The position numbers and the translations under genes are program-made. Under the pieces are notes generated by a model. That model saw only the letters and a program-made list of their open reading frames with translations. It had not been told where the DNA came from and searched no databases. Shown piece by piece: positions 36,813 through 50,924 of a DNA stretch of 64,000 bases. The first letter of the stretch is position 1; every line of letters begins with the position of its first letter. The stretch is from Echinococcus granulosus (lineage: Eukaryota > Platyhelminthes > Cestoda > Cyclophyllidea > Taeniidae), in the NCBI RefSeq assembly GCF_000524195.1, contig NW_020170381.1:2073055-2137054 (forward strand), given 5' to 3'.

Positions 36813-39800
36813 ATGGAACAGCAACTTCAGGAGCAAGCAAATAAGATTCAGCGGTATGAAACCAAATTACGAGGTATTTAGTCTTTCTGGACTATGATTT
36901 CTTTTTTGCCTAGATATCATTTCTGCATATCAGAAATTACAAACAGAAAATGCGTCCCTCGGAAAGCGGTTACAATTGGCTGAGTTTGACGTAAGTACTG
37001 CCTACTCTTGAAAATTCGTTTTGGGTATCGGTGTCCTGTTGCCTATGGGCTACTGAGTCTCTGGGTTTCTAAGTTAAAGTTGGTAACAACTCCTTGTCTC
37101 TCTCATGAGTGGTATCTATGTGTTTTCTATTGTATGGTGACCCGTTCCTTCATCCCATTGCACTGTTAGTCCAAAAACTGTGTTACATTGAATATTAGAT
37201 TTTGCGCTATGCTTGGCGTGGTATCTTTCATGGCGCTGTCGTTGCTCTAGGTATCCACATTACGTCATGAATTGGAGGAGAAAACTCACTCACTTGATGC
37301 TCAGTGTGCTATCAGTGCTGATTTAAATGAAAGGATGGCAAATCTGGTAAGTAGGGACAGTTGTGTGCAGTGCAGCGTCAAAGTCGAATGCATATTATAT
37401 TCCTCTTATCCTCTCCCCTAGATCCTTGAGAGGGATAATTATCGGAAAGAGGAGGAGCAGAACTCGTCTTTAAAACAGCAAATTAGCCAGGTTTTGAAGG
37501 AACTCGAAGTTGAGCAGAATAATTCTAAAACTCTAAAAGATGCTCTTTCGGAGGCACAAGAACAGCACGAGGCCTCTACGCAGCACTTTGAGGTTGGATG
37601 TTTACTTTTATTATTTAAGTAAAAGTGCTGTATTGTCTTTCGTCTGATTTAATGGCGCATTGTAGACTCGGATATCTGACATTATCTCTACTCTTAAGAC
37701 CTACCAAGAGATCCACCAAAACGACACTGAAACAATTAATCAACTTCGCTCTGACAGGGGAATCAAGGAAAGCAATGCAGGTTCTCGGGTACTTTAATAA
37801 ATTCTGGTTCAAAGTTAGTTGTTTGATATCATCTACTATCAAAAGAGCTCCGCTTTAAATTCTGCTTGGTTCTTTTCGTTATGCTTCTATGGCTCCCCCT
37901 AATCTTTATCATTACAGGAAAACAATTTCTAATTTCAACAGTTGTGGCCATGGTGTGCCAGTTCCATGCCACTTGTACTATCTTGCACTTATCCGAAGCC
38001 ATGTGTTCAGTGCTTGATAAGTTAGATGTCTTACACAGCTTGACTGTCTGTAGGTATCTTACGGTACGTGCGACCAGGCGACTGACCCGTTTTAAAATTA
38101 CTACAAGCAGCCAAACCATTGCCCAGTTCTAAAGTGAATACTCTGAGAGCGCGAAGTTGATTCAAACTAAATCTTACCGTACAGGAAATACTTTTTATAC
38201 ATTTCAGTCCACAGCTAGCAAGGTAATTTTGGCCGACCTCATTTCAACCCTTGTTGACCCCAAGGATAGCGACGCTGAGGCGCCTAAGGTCGAAGATCTC
38301 TTCGACTTCATGCGTCAACTTTGGCGAGCTGTTATGAAGATCGGTGCACTTCAGCAACCAGCTGTTGAAAAACAGCTTTTCCAGTACCTCGATTTGAAAT
38401 GTCTTATTCCAATGGAATCGCTTGATGTCTGTGAGAAGGAAAAGAGCGATCTGCAGCAAGAACTTGAGATTTTGAAGCTGCGTCTTAAATCACTGCAACT
38501 TGGTGCAGGGAAGCTTCCACCTCCTCCCTCTTCGGCAAGCTCTTCTCTGTATTTCTTTAATTCTCGACTTTGTAAAGTTTATAAACCATCTGTATTAATC
38601 CTTTTAGGTAGTTGAGTCAGGTAAAGAATCGTTTTGTTTTAAGCATAACAATGAGACCTCAGAGAGACGCAATTTGGAGCTCCAACTTCAAGAGGCAAAG
38701 GATCAAATTAAAATATTGCGGAAGCAAAATCTTACAACTCTTCTTGAACTTGAATCGGTGAAGAAATCGGTAAATTCTAGAATCTCAGGTGCGTTTTTTT
38801 GTACGCTCATCTCCAAAATTGGCTTCTTGTGATTTTGCCACCTCCTGTCCAAATTTTGTGGTCGTAATTTGTTATCCTGTCCATACGCTTACCTCTGTAT
38901 GGCGCTCGTAAACTCGTTACCTGCCAATTTCTTGAAGCATGCATTTGTAGCGTTTTATCGTATGACGCCTATGTGGAATAGAATTTCTTGTTGCTAGTGC
39001 AACTTGCAATCTAGTTCTCGACCGACTCTCGGTTTGGTGTTTAATGTCTTAGCCTGTTTTGTTTTTGAAGGAATTAAAAAATTGAAGTGCGTCATTTGCT
39101 TTCCGATGCATTTCTTCGATTTGAAACAAATCTTAATGGTTTTTTAAGTAGACAAGTTCTTTATGCACTTTTAGATTGATTTAAACCACAATGAGTGCAG
39201 TTTATCTGATGTTACAGCGGTGGAGGAGGAGGCTGCAAACCGCCTGGCAGAGGCGACCGCGCGTCAGGCAGGCCAATTGATGCGGTTGGAGTCGGAGGCG
39301 CGTCGGTATCGGGAGCAGACACTGAACCTTCTCGCAGAGAAGGAGGAGGAGATCTCTGAACTGCGCACCGCCCTCTTCCTCGCTAGCCACGAAACCACTG
39401 CCACCTCTCTCTCTCGTCTCCCTACAATCGCCGACCCATTTTACGTCCCATCGACGAGGGACTCGGAGAGGCAGGAGCCCGACTCCACTGAAATCACTCT
39501 TCCTGCTTTAAATGAGCAGTCGGCCTTGCGCTGCGGTCTGGTGCACTGCGCTGAACGTCATGGACGACTGTGAGTTCTCCGACGCTACCTTAGCCGCCGC
39601 AAATGAGCCTGCAAACCAAGCACTTCTGATCGTCTGATTTCATGCCTGTGGTAAACTTTTAGTGCTCAGCTTGATTTTAAATCCTTTCGAAGCATCTATT
39701 TCTATTCTGTGCTTAGTAACGCAGTCCACTATTTTTGCGGTTTTCGTGGGACATTTGGCCAACCAAGGATTTATCACGCAAGATTTATTTAACTCGTGTG

Positions 39801-40994
39801 AAATAAATGTTAACTTCGAGTTGAATGAAGAATCATTTAGATAAATTTTTGGAGTCGCTATGAGTAACTGATCCATCGCCTCAGTTATTTTTTCGTTTCC
39901 TATTTGTCAGTTAACCTGTCCGCGTTACTTTCTCATTTGCGTTATTAAAGTATCATGCAAAACCACTTACTTTCGTGCTGTATCATGCGCACAATTTCTT
40001 TGCTAGCTGAAATATTATTTGTGGAGCTAAAACCTCTCCCTTACTTATTAAGCTTAGCCGTTAGGTTTTACGTCCGCCTCGTTTGATGGCATAGGTACAT
40101 TAAACTAGTAAATGCGGCGCAATTTGCATTTGTTTTCTTATCAGCAATGTTGTGGTCGTCGTTTTTTTGTTTGGCCGTGCTTTTTTGAGCGCCTCACACT
40201 TTTGCGGTGCGGTAGAGAAGGCACCTCATTTGCGTGTGGGGGCATGTCTTCAGAGTAGTGCGTTATGCATGCTGATGGTGTTAGTGAGCAGAGCACTAGC
40301 TTTGCCGCATTGCTGCCGCTTTTGCAGGCAAATACTTCCAATTGCTAAACCTCCAATCCGTTTGCGCTACACAATGAAAGCAGTTAGGTCGAACTTCCCC
40401 TATCTTCCGCTTCTGTCACGTATAAAGAAATCAGATCCCATGAAGATATGAAAACAGACGAGTCATGTAAAATGTTGTTTAGAACGGCAGGTCGGAAGGC
40501 AAATAGTAACGCTATAAAGTGTATAAAATCCCACTGATTCATTTCATTGATGAAAGAAAAATTATACGAAAAGGCATTGTCAACGACTAAGGATCAAACT
40601 AGGGGTACTGTAATTCGTTTGTAGTTTCTTACCTTATGGTGAATTGCCCCCTCTGCTTACTAGGGTGGTAGAACTGAAGAAGCTTCGTAACAGCAAGCGG
40701 GAGCTAGAACAGCGTGTGGAGGCGTTAGAGGCACAAGTGCAGGAGGACCGAAAGGCTGCGCGTGAGGTCACCACGGCGAAGGAGAGCGACCTTTCTTCTT
40801 CCACCTCCTCTTCTCATGTCTCGATTCTAGAAGATGTCAACCTGACTTATGTAAAGAACATAATCTTCAATTTCCTCTCCTCCTTCAATACATCCTCCTT
40901 CTCCTCCAGAATGGCTGTGGTGAAGGCTCTCTCCATGGCGCTCCAATTCTCCGCCGAGGAGGAAAACGCTATCATCAGCGGCACCATCGGCTAG
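36813..40994 (+). CDS. GCC1: GRIP-domain golgin, GCC1/GCC88-like
   Basis: Nine exons, 36813-36873, 36914-36990, 37251-37346, 37422-37592, 37666-37780, 38185-38571, 38621-38788, 39218-39569 and 40664-40994, give about 585 residues of mostly coiled coil. The N-terminus (RYETKLRDIISAYQKLQ) resembles GCC88 QYQARLKDVVRAYKSLL. AEKEEEISELR and ELKKLRNSKRELEQRV match later GCC88 segments in order. The C-terminus is a GRIP domain (LTYVKNIIFNFL ... ALQFSAEEENAI), including the Tyr that in other golgins binds the GTPase Arl1. The protein should therefore tether vesicles at the trans-Golgi. The 38571/38621 junction (49-nt intron) is uncertain, since a donor at 38503 is also possible. A PPPPSSASSS stretch precedes it. 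The start at 36813 fits the family N-terminus, but an upstream coding exon is not excluded. Confidence 0.82.
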
Positions 40995-41222
40995 TTTATA
41001 ACCACTATTATTCCGTTCAGACCTCGATATACTGTGATTAGCTTTTTCCGTAAATGCTTTCTTTTCAAGTGTTGGAATTTTGGATGATGAATACGTCCTT
41101 GTTTTTAGAATTAATCTGACCCGGTTTTTGTAGACATTGAAGAGTGTAGCGCCCCTAGTGGTTTCTAAAGACGTGGTAAACTATGCCAGCATTGAAGAAG
41201 TTTTGCTATCACCATTGAAAGG
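40995..41222. other. convergent intergenic gap
   Basis: 228 bp separate the golgin stop from the last exon of the minus-strand PSMD5-like gene. No AATAAA was seen on either strand. Overlapping 3' UTRs are likely. Confidence 0.5.
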
Positions 41223-44200
41223 CTAAGGCGTAGCTGGAAGGCCGTCACCAAGACGAAGACTGAACATCTCTCGTAGATGAAGATAGAGGTCGTGCTGCAA
41301 GGGAATACAGAGATCCGTTTTGTAGCATAAAAATGGTTTAATCAAAAGGCGCGGTTGTTGTTTCGAACAAACACTAAAATAGGAGTATTTAGATTTTGCA
41401 GCTGTTCTAGCACAAGTGAAGCATTCCCCTCTTGTTTGATTGTTATGATACTGATGGTCGTCTCTGCAGTCACTCATCATATGAGACTGAGACAACATGA
41501 TGTTTGACCTTGTGACGTGGTTATTCCCTGCATAGATCTTTTAAAGTGAAATTTGGATTCCGATCATCAGTGGATAGTGATGTCAACCTGGTTTCCTAAT
41601 TATGATTCAGATAATTTCCTGCCGGTTCTTTGCGGCCGTCGGTGCCTGGACTTCCTTCGGCCTCGTCCCAGAAAAGTTGTATTGAATTTCATTAGCAAAT
41701 AGAAAAGAAGCTTATTTTGTGCGTCATAAAGTCGATTATTTGGATTGGATACAAAATTTGCCCCTTTCAACTGTAGTCAGTCACCCACCCAAATTCTGGC
41801 GTCGTTGGATTGCGCGACACTTTTGGTAATCCTCCGGGAATGGTGTAGCAGTGTGTGCAACCTCGATTTGATGGTTGTTTTAACTTAGTCATGTGTAGTC
41901 ATGAATACTGACTGTGGCATGTGAATCTGCAGGAGGTAAACAGTATCCATTGCAACGTAGTTCCGACTGTATTGTTGTTCATCCACGGAGCAATGCTTCC
42001 TTCAGTGATCCTGACTCTATTGCCGTGGCAATATGCCGTTATGTAAAAAATTACAAAGAAGGCTTTTTGCATTCATTGGGAATGGGAACAAATGTAGACA
42101 GTGGGTTAGCAAAAGTAAAATTAAAATATTTCGCATTTTATTCCTTTACCGATGCGGTGCATACCATCCACAGCCTACAACGAATGTTGAAAATCCCCGA
42201 CTTTACTGTAACTGTGTAATTCAGTAGAGTTAAGGATTTTCAGCAAAATATTTTACCAAAAAACTACTCGCGTTAGTCTATTTTAGCACATTCTTCAAGA
42301 GGTAAATGAATATGATGCATGAAATTGCATCCTTTCCTCTCCATGTCTTGTCGCCCATGTGTCCAAAATGCGCACTGCGTCAGTCATACGGATTTTGTTT
42401 CATGAATTGGACGTGTTCTCCGGTTTCTAAGCTTTTCACTCCTGAGGACCTCATTTAGCAGATGGCAACCGAGGGAACACCCGTGCAAATGCTTCATGCG
42501 CAGGTGGAATGGAAAACCTCACTTGGGAATAAGTCTATCACGAAATGCAATTCCAGCGTTTGAGAAGAATACTAGCAACCAAACATACGCTTAAGCATCA
42601 AGAATTCCTTTCATGAATTTTTTTTTACAAATGCTGCTAAAAGGGGGAAGTTTGCAGTCCGCTTTGCGCGTAATAAATCACCATCAACTATTATTTCAAC
42701 ACAAAATGTGGAAGTTTACTTAGAGCATAAAACTCGACAACTATTGGTATCACGGGTTAAGGCCTAAATTTAAGAAGGGCCGAATCACATTCAAGCACCC
42801 TCCCATCCGAGCCTCCTCCAGACCGTTAATTTTCTTCTCCAAAAACGACAACTCATGGTGGTCCGATCAAAAGGAGGTGAATAAATGAAAGAGCACTTGG
42901 CCAATTTACTTAGGGATGAATTATAGACCAGCAGCATTTTGATGACTAGCATGCCAAATTTTTAGGCACGCAATTCCCCCATCCACGTCAGGTCACATAG
43001 CCTTTGTGTTGGGGTGAAATGCAGTTTAACAAACAGATTGCTGAGAAAACTGACAATGTGTCCAACTCTTTCCCTGAGTAAAGTGGCCACTTCAAGTGGG
43101 AGACTCGTATGATTTCCCAAGAGTACTTGCAGCACATGTAGAACACCTACCAAGCCAGCAAACAGTTGCCATTCGTTCATCTGATGCAATTTACTGTCTA
43201 CGATAGGCGTATTAATTTAATTGAACATTCAGCAAGGCAACATCTCCTCTCATCATACCGAAGGCATTTTTACGATCGATTTAAATAAGCCTCGGCCTCT
43301 TCGCCGTTTGTGGACTTTATGAGTCTACCCATGCCGAGACTCGACGTGTTGCCGAAGTGGGAAATGGTGCAATCGTAAATGGTAGAATAAAGGATTATTT
43401 CACTTTTGAAGTAAGTAAATTAGTGCAATGCCATTGACCTGAGTAACGTGCAAGGTCAAAGCAAAATTCTACCTAAACGATGCGAACAAAGGAAAGAATG
43501 TGGATTATGCCTTAAATTTAAGATGAACTGGGTGAAAATAGACTATGGTGTTATCGAAATAGCAAAAGATCCTGTAGAGGTTGGCAAGAATTCGCAGTCA
43601 GACGTCAAGGTTACGCAGTAGCCTCGTTACTTAAGAGACGGTCCAGCATGATTCGAGATATCGGTTTCCATGCCAGATATCCCTCTACCTTAACTGATTC
43701 TTCGCACTGCTCATGGTATTCCACCAGATCCTTCAGTAAGTGCACTGAAAAGCTTATGCTTTGAGGGCGACTCAACAGCCACATCTCAGCGATTGTCAAA
43801 ACTTTACAATGTCCAACACGAATGCAGTTTCTATTTGTCAATTTTCTATTAAAAAAATAGAAAGCTGGAAACCCTGGGTGTAACTTTTAACCATGAAAGT
43901 CTTTAAAATGAAAGCCTACTAAGAGAACACAGACAACTCTGATGGATCTACAAATCACCTGTAAGGAAGTGCCTCACAGATTAGTGACAAAATATGCGGT
44001 TCCAATCTCAGCATATTAATGTAGTACCCCGATCTTTACAAAAGGCCTGAGGGGCTAGTGGCGTGGCCCTGAGGCCGCGCTATCCAGCGAAAGTACGCTT
44101 GCAGAACCTTGGGTGCCGGCTAAACCAAAATGAAGAGTTGAACAACCAATCGAAGCATTACATTAATGTGGAATTTAAAGGTAATGGTCTGGAGATTATT

Positions 44201-47200
44201 TTGTGAGGGCACTGCTAAAATTTTCATGTTGCGTGGATTGAGTCAAATAACAGTACTGAGAGATAAAAATGCTTAGGAATACCGTACTAAGAGAGGTAGT
44301 GGCATATTCACCTCAACTGCCTATAATATTGGAAGCATCGCAGCAGTTAGGAAGGAGTTTTTTGATTTGCAAAAACGCTGGCCACTGCATTCAACGATCT
44401 CAAAAAGTGAGGACAAAGCAAAGTTGACCACGCCATTTCGCGAGAATCGCATTTGATTTAAGGCGGTGTTTGAAAAATATCTTTTTCGAATCCCCTGTTG
44501 GGTAAATACAGGGCTGCCGCAGGGGATTGTGTACAATTTGGAACAGCTCGAGCATGCACCAGACACCGGTTTCACCGAAGCTTCAGAAACGAGAAAAAAG
44601 CTGACCCCTAAAACACTCCCGAGTGGGATTTTTTCATTTACACCCTCGTATAAAACAAACAAATACCGTAAGAAAGATAGGGGTTACAACGGTATTTTTT
44701 CCAGTGTCCACATAAAATATGTCTAATGACATTTAAATACACGTTGTGCGAGAGTAGCGTAAACACTAATCTCAAATTGGTCGGTGAAACTTCTAGGGAG
44801 TAAAATTAAATTATGTGCTTGCAAATAGCTCCTTTATTTTTTACCAAAAGATTCAACTTTGTTGGAATGCCCTTGACTCAATCTAGTCCATATTTTGACC
44901 TCACGATTTATGGGTCATTTATGGGGACATTGTAATTGCTTACCCCTCTAGCTGAGTGAGTGGTTAGAAAACAACGAGTAGATACCTTTATCAAGCGCAT
45001 AATCGCTCCAACTTGCCTCATTTGTACACAATACGTTTAAAAACGCTGTTTCAGCTCAATTAGTTTCCTTCAGACAATCTAGAAAACACCAAAGCCATCG
45101 AAGAGTTTTCATTCCTTATTCAGTAAGGCAGCTTGTTAACATAGGAGAGGATTTGCCCAGTGAATTTTCCAGGTTAACGCAGATACTACTTTATACAGCT
45201 CAACGAGACCAGGCATGAAGCTGTGTGGCGCATTGGGTGCCAATTGCTCAAATCCCAGACACAAGGTGCATTTAAGTGAGAGGATCTATCACTAATCTCC
45301 CAAAGAAATGGATGATGTCAACGTTCCTACCCACGCCTTACCATCTGCCTAATCTAGAAAGTACCAACTAATGCAAAGGAAATTTATCAGACCAAACCGA
45401 AACACCAATCAAATCCGCAACAAAATAATTCATGCAGCTCCAATTGACTTTCAGATTACCTCCTCATACAATTATGCAAAGAGTTTTACTACTTACCTAC
45501 AGACTACTTAGGATGATCTAGTGGGTCCAGAATACTTGCCAATTTAAAATTACCAAGTAAGAGTCGGGCTATATTTTCCCTTAAATTTGGATTTTATAAA
45601 TTCGGAGTAATCCACTGGTATACTAACATTGAGCGAGACCGCGGCGTGGACGTCTTGGTCTGTTAAAAAACTTGCAATGCCATCGCAGATCCTTAAGGCA
45701 GCGTCTTGGAGATGAACTGAGTTTAAGTACCTTCGTTTTAAGAGGGTAGAAATTTTATAAACTCTGCCGAGCACTGTGCTGATACCCGAACAGGCCTGGT
45801 TACTTTTTGAAACACTGAACTCAGAGTATTTTGGAGTGGACATGTTCACACCACTAGCTTCGAAGTTCGGACTACTCAAGCTATCTCGAGTTTGAATTCA
45901 AGGCGAGCAAGAGGCTGGAGGTTAAAATCAGGTCAACTAAAGTGAATCTGAGATTCCATCAGCCAACTTTCTCTCAATAGATCAGGAGGGTGTCAGGGCG
46001 AATAATAAAATTGGCATTAAGGTGGGCAGATATTTCGGGAGGTTAATAACTTCTTATGGGGAAATAAGTGCGTGATATGTCAATTGCATGGAAAGGCATA
46101 TCAAACATTCCCCAGGAAAGAGCGCTGCAAACATTCATCTTATCCAATCATGTGGAAAAAATAGGAGCATAGCAGATAGAGTACCCACGAAGTGCTCTGC
46201 CTTCCAATGATGCGAAATAATTCTGCACCGGCGTCCATGATTGATAGGCTGTCAAGTTCCAAGTTCTCCAGAATTACTTTAAAAGTAAAAATATTAGTTT
46301 GTCAATGCACTAGAAGTAGTCTGTGAAGTTCTTAAAACCCCCACTTTCTGGAGACATATTGATGGCAAAGGTCCCTCATAAATTCGGTCTTCAGTGTTGT
46401 CAGTAAAGAAATCATCACGTGAGGTAAGATGTGTGGTGGAGCAATTCTTCACCCCATTCGGCAAACATTATATATTTGGTCTAGATAAGGTTAGCACCTA
46501 TTTTTGCATAGGTTCACTTCATGGTTCTATAAATAGAGGCAATAAAATGAAACCATTTATTTGCGCCATTGCATGACTTAATTTAAAGTGCGCCTATCGT
46601 TAAGTGGCTGTGAGTCGTAAAAAATAAGTTAGAGGTTAACTAAATACTTTTAAAAGAACAATTTCCGGTGACGTCGTTTACTTACAATATCACAAAGTTT
46701 ATATTGCCATCGAAATTATTTACAATCTATAAGCGGTCGGTGGATTTGACTTGCGTATTACTTTGTGCCTGGTTCCCACATCAGTTGACTACTGGTTCCC
46801 TGGTTCTCTCCACGTCATCGGGGTTCAGGGTTAATACGATGCATAATGATTAATTGTACTCGAAGTCTTATAAATACCTCCCTTTCTAGTAAGGCTGCCG
46901 TTAAATTTCGAAAACTGCGATTCTACGTTGAGTGTGATGGGCAACTCCACTGATCCACCTGCCGAGAGCTACCAAGACATTCTGTGCCTTTCGTCTTAGG
47001 TGTTGTATTTGAACTTTGAGTAATGGTAACTAATGGGCGATAAAATAAGTTTTTGGTCCTACGCATGCACTGATCAGAGCCCACCTTACTATGAGGCGTC
47101 GTGAAGGTAAGAGGAAAAGATTATTCGTTTAGTTCAATAGACCAGCAGTGATGGGAACGATGAAAGAACTGGAAAGGGAAGGCATATACAACGCTATGCG

Positions 47201-50200
47201 TTCTCCTGCATGGAAGATGAGTTTGCCCAAGCAACCAAATTTTCACTGCAACTTCTATTTCCAGTAATTGAGACCCACTTTTCCTTCAATATTTCAGGGT
47301 TGAGAGTAATGACTGTGGTGAATTGACCGCATAAATTAGACAAAATAAAGGCAACTACGGCATTTAAAAATGGGAAATGAAGTCCTAATGCGTCTAATAA
47401 CTGTGTATTAAATAGCAAAACATCATTCGATCTCGGATATATATTATTGATATCTTGTCGACTTTCAACAATAACAGTGAGTGTTCCAACCAGTGTTTAC
47501 GATGGAAAAAGGCTTCAAAAAGAGTAGCCAAAGAAGACCAGCTTTAATGTTGCAGTTCATGGAAAAAATGGCGAAGGTCCGTCACGTACGAAATCTTTTG
47601 CTCCTGGACAATGAGGTATCTGATGAATTAACGGTAATGCTAACCAATAAATATGATCACATTTAAAGCCTTATTCCAACATCTGGGATTCATGTTTAGC
47701 TGCATAGTTTAAAACTCCATCACTGCGATTCTCTGATCAAAGTAGAATTTTTAATGAACAACACTACTTCAAGATTCGCAGCCTGTGGTTTAAAGGTAGC
47801 GTACGCTCCCAACACCTTTCGAGGGAGCGCCGTAGTCCACTTTGGCCAATTGGCGCTTAGGGATGCGTCAGACGCGTGGGATTGGGTGTGATCACACGGA
47901 AACCGCAACAGCATCTGCCCTTATCAAGGCGATGCAATCGCCTGTTTCCCATTCGGATGAAATCATCCAAAACTCCTGCACAATTGTAGCAATTGTTTTG
48001 GTTTTGCTACACCTATGAGGTAGGCAATTCTAAACCGTTTACTTCCTGCACTTACATACTCTCTCCACTTCCACTTTATGGTCCCATGTTTGGGCAGCTT
48101 TAATTCATGTATTCCATATATTTATGCACAACCAACGATGGTAAGCTTTGCAATCGCTCTCAGAATAGATGAATGTAGTCTCTTCTTTGCTTTCTCATTA
48201 TAAGGGATTATTTGCAAAGATCATCTGCATTTTAAAGCTAAATTAGGTTCGTGTTGGAATGTATGAGAAATGGTTCAAATAGTAACCCCTGTCAGGAGTC
48301 ATGGCCCATTACCAACTAAAGGTGTTATGCTGAGCAGACCATCCATGATTCAAATATTTCAGAAGCTTTACTAAAATATCTTCACAATGCTAAAATTTGT
48401 CACTTGTTTCATCTTGTTCTAATGCTTACGTGGATATCCTAGCGACAAACATGCTCGAATGTGGATTATCATTAGGTTTCCAATTTTCCTGACTTTTTTC
48501 CTCAAAGAAGTGTTGCAAGATTTTTTTCATGATTGCAGTACTGAAACCCGTTTTAGTGTTGTTAGTTTAAAAAAAGATGTGGTTTAAATGCGCCTTGGTA
48601 ACTCAGCTCCGTGTATCCGCATTTAGAAGTAGGAGGTGATTTATTTCACAACGCTTCACCTCACGAAGGCCACCCATGCCTAATGCATCGACATCAACGC
48701 TCTGCATTTTTAAATCCATCAAACAACCTCAAAACCGATCTTACACAGAAGTGACGGCTAATTGTCAACGTTTTTCATTTGACTGATGCTAAGACGAAAC
48801 ATCATCCTCTAACTTTGGCTCAATTTTTAGAGCATTTTTGAGAGTTGGGGTAAAGATCCGTCCAAAATCCTATCACTAAGAGATTTTATACTTCAAACAA
48901 AACTGCAAGGTTATAAAAGCTTAATGAACTCAAAAATAACTGTTTAAAGGTGCCTCATTTGACTGTTATTTTTATTAATAAATTTGGTGCTTAAATGTGA
49001 ACTTATAGGCAAGCATTTGAAGATGTTATACCTAACTAATACCCTTTCCTCAAAAGACGATATGGGAATTACGCAGACACACCGGGAGATCGTGATGACC
49101 AACCGCTGTTTTTTTAACATCTTCTTTGTGTTTTGCGATTTCCTCGCATTAACACGTAAGTACTCCTTCTTCACTTTTAAACCACAATGACGCTCGTTTC
49201 CTCTTAATCTCCTTACTTTACCTATGCACTTATACATCCCTTCCATTTAGTAAAATTTTCAGTCGCCGTAAAGGAGCAAAAGGCATTTTTCGAGGAGCTG
49301 TAAAGGACCTAGAATTTTCTTTGTTTGGTAAACACTTTTAGCCCATTTCTCGATCAAGATTGTAAGAGATCGCCTACTCAGTTGCCAACACTGAACGTAA
49401 CAGGATGAATGATTTAATCTTCGTCAATCTGAGCATTAATTATAGCATCTTTTTCATTAGGCTTCAATTTATACTATTCCAAGTAATCAACATTTGCTGC
49501 TTTAGGATAACTATATCGTAGTAGAGGAATATACAAAGCCAAGGCCTTAGCTTTAATTAAACTTTAATTGGAATACATAAATAGCTCATCCGTAAACCGT
49601 CTTAAAGGAAGGGCGCATTTCCGGCTGAGTGACTCCCTCGTAGTCAAACTTCCGAGGCGTTTTCTCCTTAAAGATGCTACATATAAGCTTTAATATGGAA
49701 ATGTTTAGTGTGGTCAGGTCACACCAAATGCATTTATAAATGTTAGTAGTCGAATTTATGTCGCTCTTGATGATTAATTACTTAAAATGGCCATCTTAAA
49801 GGCATAATGCAAATATGACTTTAAGCTCATAAGTGGAAAGTAATTGATAACTTTGTTGAGTAACTAAGCCCTCCGTTTCTCTGATAGTAGCTCAAAATGC
49901 CTTCCGAATACCTCCATCTTTTACTGCTCTTCCGCCGCGCGAGGTAATACATTCCCAGGGTCGACCGCTCAAGATTCCATGCGCGGCTGTTGGACATCCA
50001 CAACCAAGGTAATCTTCCATAAGCTTGCCTCCATGACCAGCACGCTCCTGCATAAGTTATGGGGCTTGCAATGCTGTTGACAAAAAGCATAAAGCAAGGC
50101 GTAATTTCAATTGCCTGCTGTTGAAACAGTTTCTCGCTTATCAGATAGCTTGCAAGTAGAGTAATTATGATATTCTGGATGAGATTTTTTCGCTTAAAAA

Positions 50201-50924
50201 GGGTATCCCACTTTTCCCAACCTATTTTTTGAACTTATTTTTGTGCCATTAAGTGATAGAAACCAACACCTGGATTCCCAACACACTAAGCAGATTTAGT
50301 ATCATATAGATAGTACCTGTTCCAATTCAGTATTTATCTCCAAAAGACGATACCCACTAGCAAATAGTGATTCATATCCATAAAGTCATTTGGCAGGAAA
50401 TCAAATAGTTCACTCAGAAACGGTTTGTTTATATCAACTCCCGAGGAGTTTATAACGTACTTGTGTATGGAAAGGGCGATAAACCTGCGGGAACACATTA
50501 AGTTGTTAGTTAAATAGCTGTTTAATAAGCATACTAAAGCTGATGGCAAAATTGGGTACCAATAAAAAATGCTCACCCATCCTTAATGTTTCATAAAGAG
50601 TACTTAAAGTGGTACACCTTACCTAAAAGTAAGTAAGCAGTGGGATAAGGATTCGGGCCGTTGTTGTTTTTGACGCATACACTAAGCAGGACTCAAGATA
50701 ATGTATAACTTTCAACACCTTTTTAACCACTTAAAAGTAAATCACATAAAAATAATTCCTTCTTTACAAAGAAATACGACCCTCATTGCCATAAGCTATT
50801 AGATTCAAGCATTTAAGTCCCCATGGGAAACATTAAGGAAATCGAACATTAACCGACTTGAATGCCTTCCAAATAACTGATTCGAAGTTCTTACATTCTG
50901 CCCGGAGGCCAGCTGACCCGCGAA
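41223..50924 (-). CDS. PSMD5: probable PSMD5 (26S proteasome chaperone S5b)-like ARM/HEAT protein
   Basis: Short minus-strand exons with good splice sites are scattered over 9.7 kb. In transcript order they are 50924-50895 (weak), 50484-50358, about 47461-47253, 46276-46185, 45795-45628, 44644 to about 44345, about 43830-43689, about 43197-43151, 42851-42789, 41461-41375 and 41294-41223 (stop). Many neighbouring phases agree. Peptides such as FIALSIHKYVINSSGVDINK, LLFNTQLLDALGLHF, VHLQDAALRICDGIASFL, GVNEKIPLGSVLG, AEMWLLSRP and NTPILHDLYLHLREMF line up in the same order with human PSMD5, a helical-repeat chaperone that binds the Rpt1/Rpn1 module during proteasome base assembly. Similarity is weak and was judged from memory. 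Joins near 49.9 kb, 44.3-43.9 kb and 43.7-43.2 kb are unresolved and probably hide further exons. That a minus-strand gene exists is more certain than its name. Confidence 0.55.
44040..44115 (+). repeat. dispersed repeat, partial copy 4
   Basis: gggctagtggcgtggccctg and the following 50 bp match the second half of the repeat at 35905-35960. It sits in an intron of the PSMD5-like gene. Confidence 0.4.

Noticed and set aside
44466..44726. Plus-strand frame containing GLPQG, reminiscent of a reverse transcriptase motif
   Set aside because: Flanking residues do not continue the motif, and the minus strand here gives a better PSMD5-like exon in phase with its neighbour.
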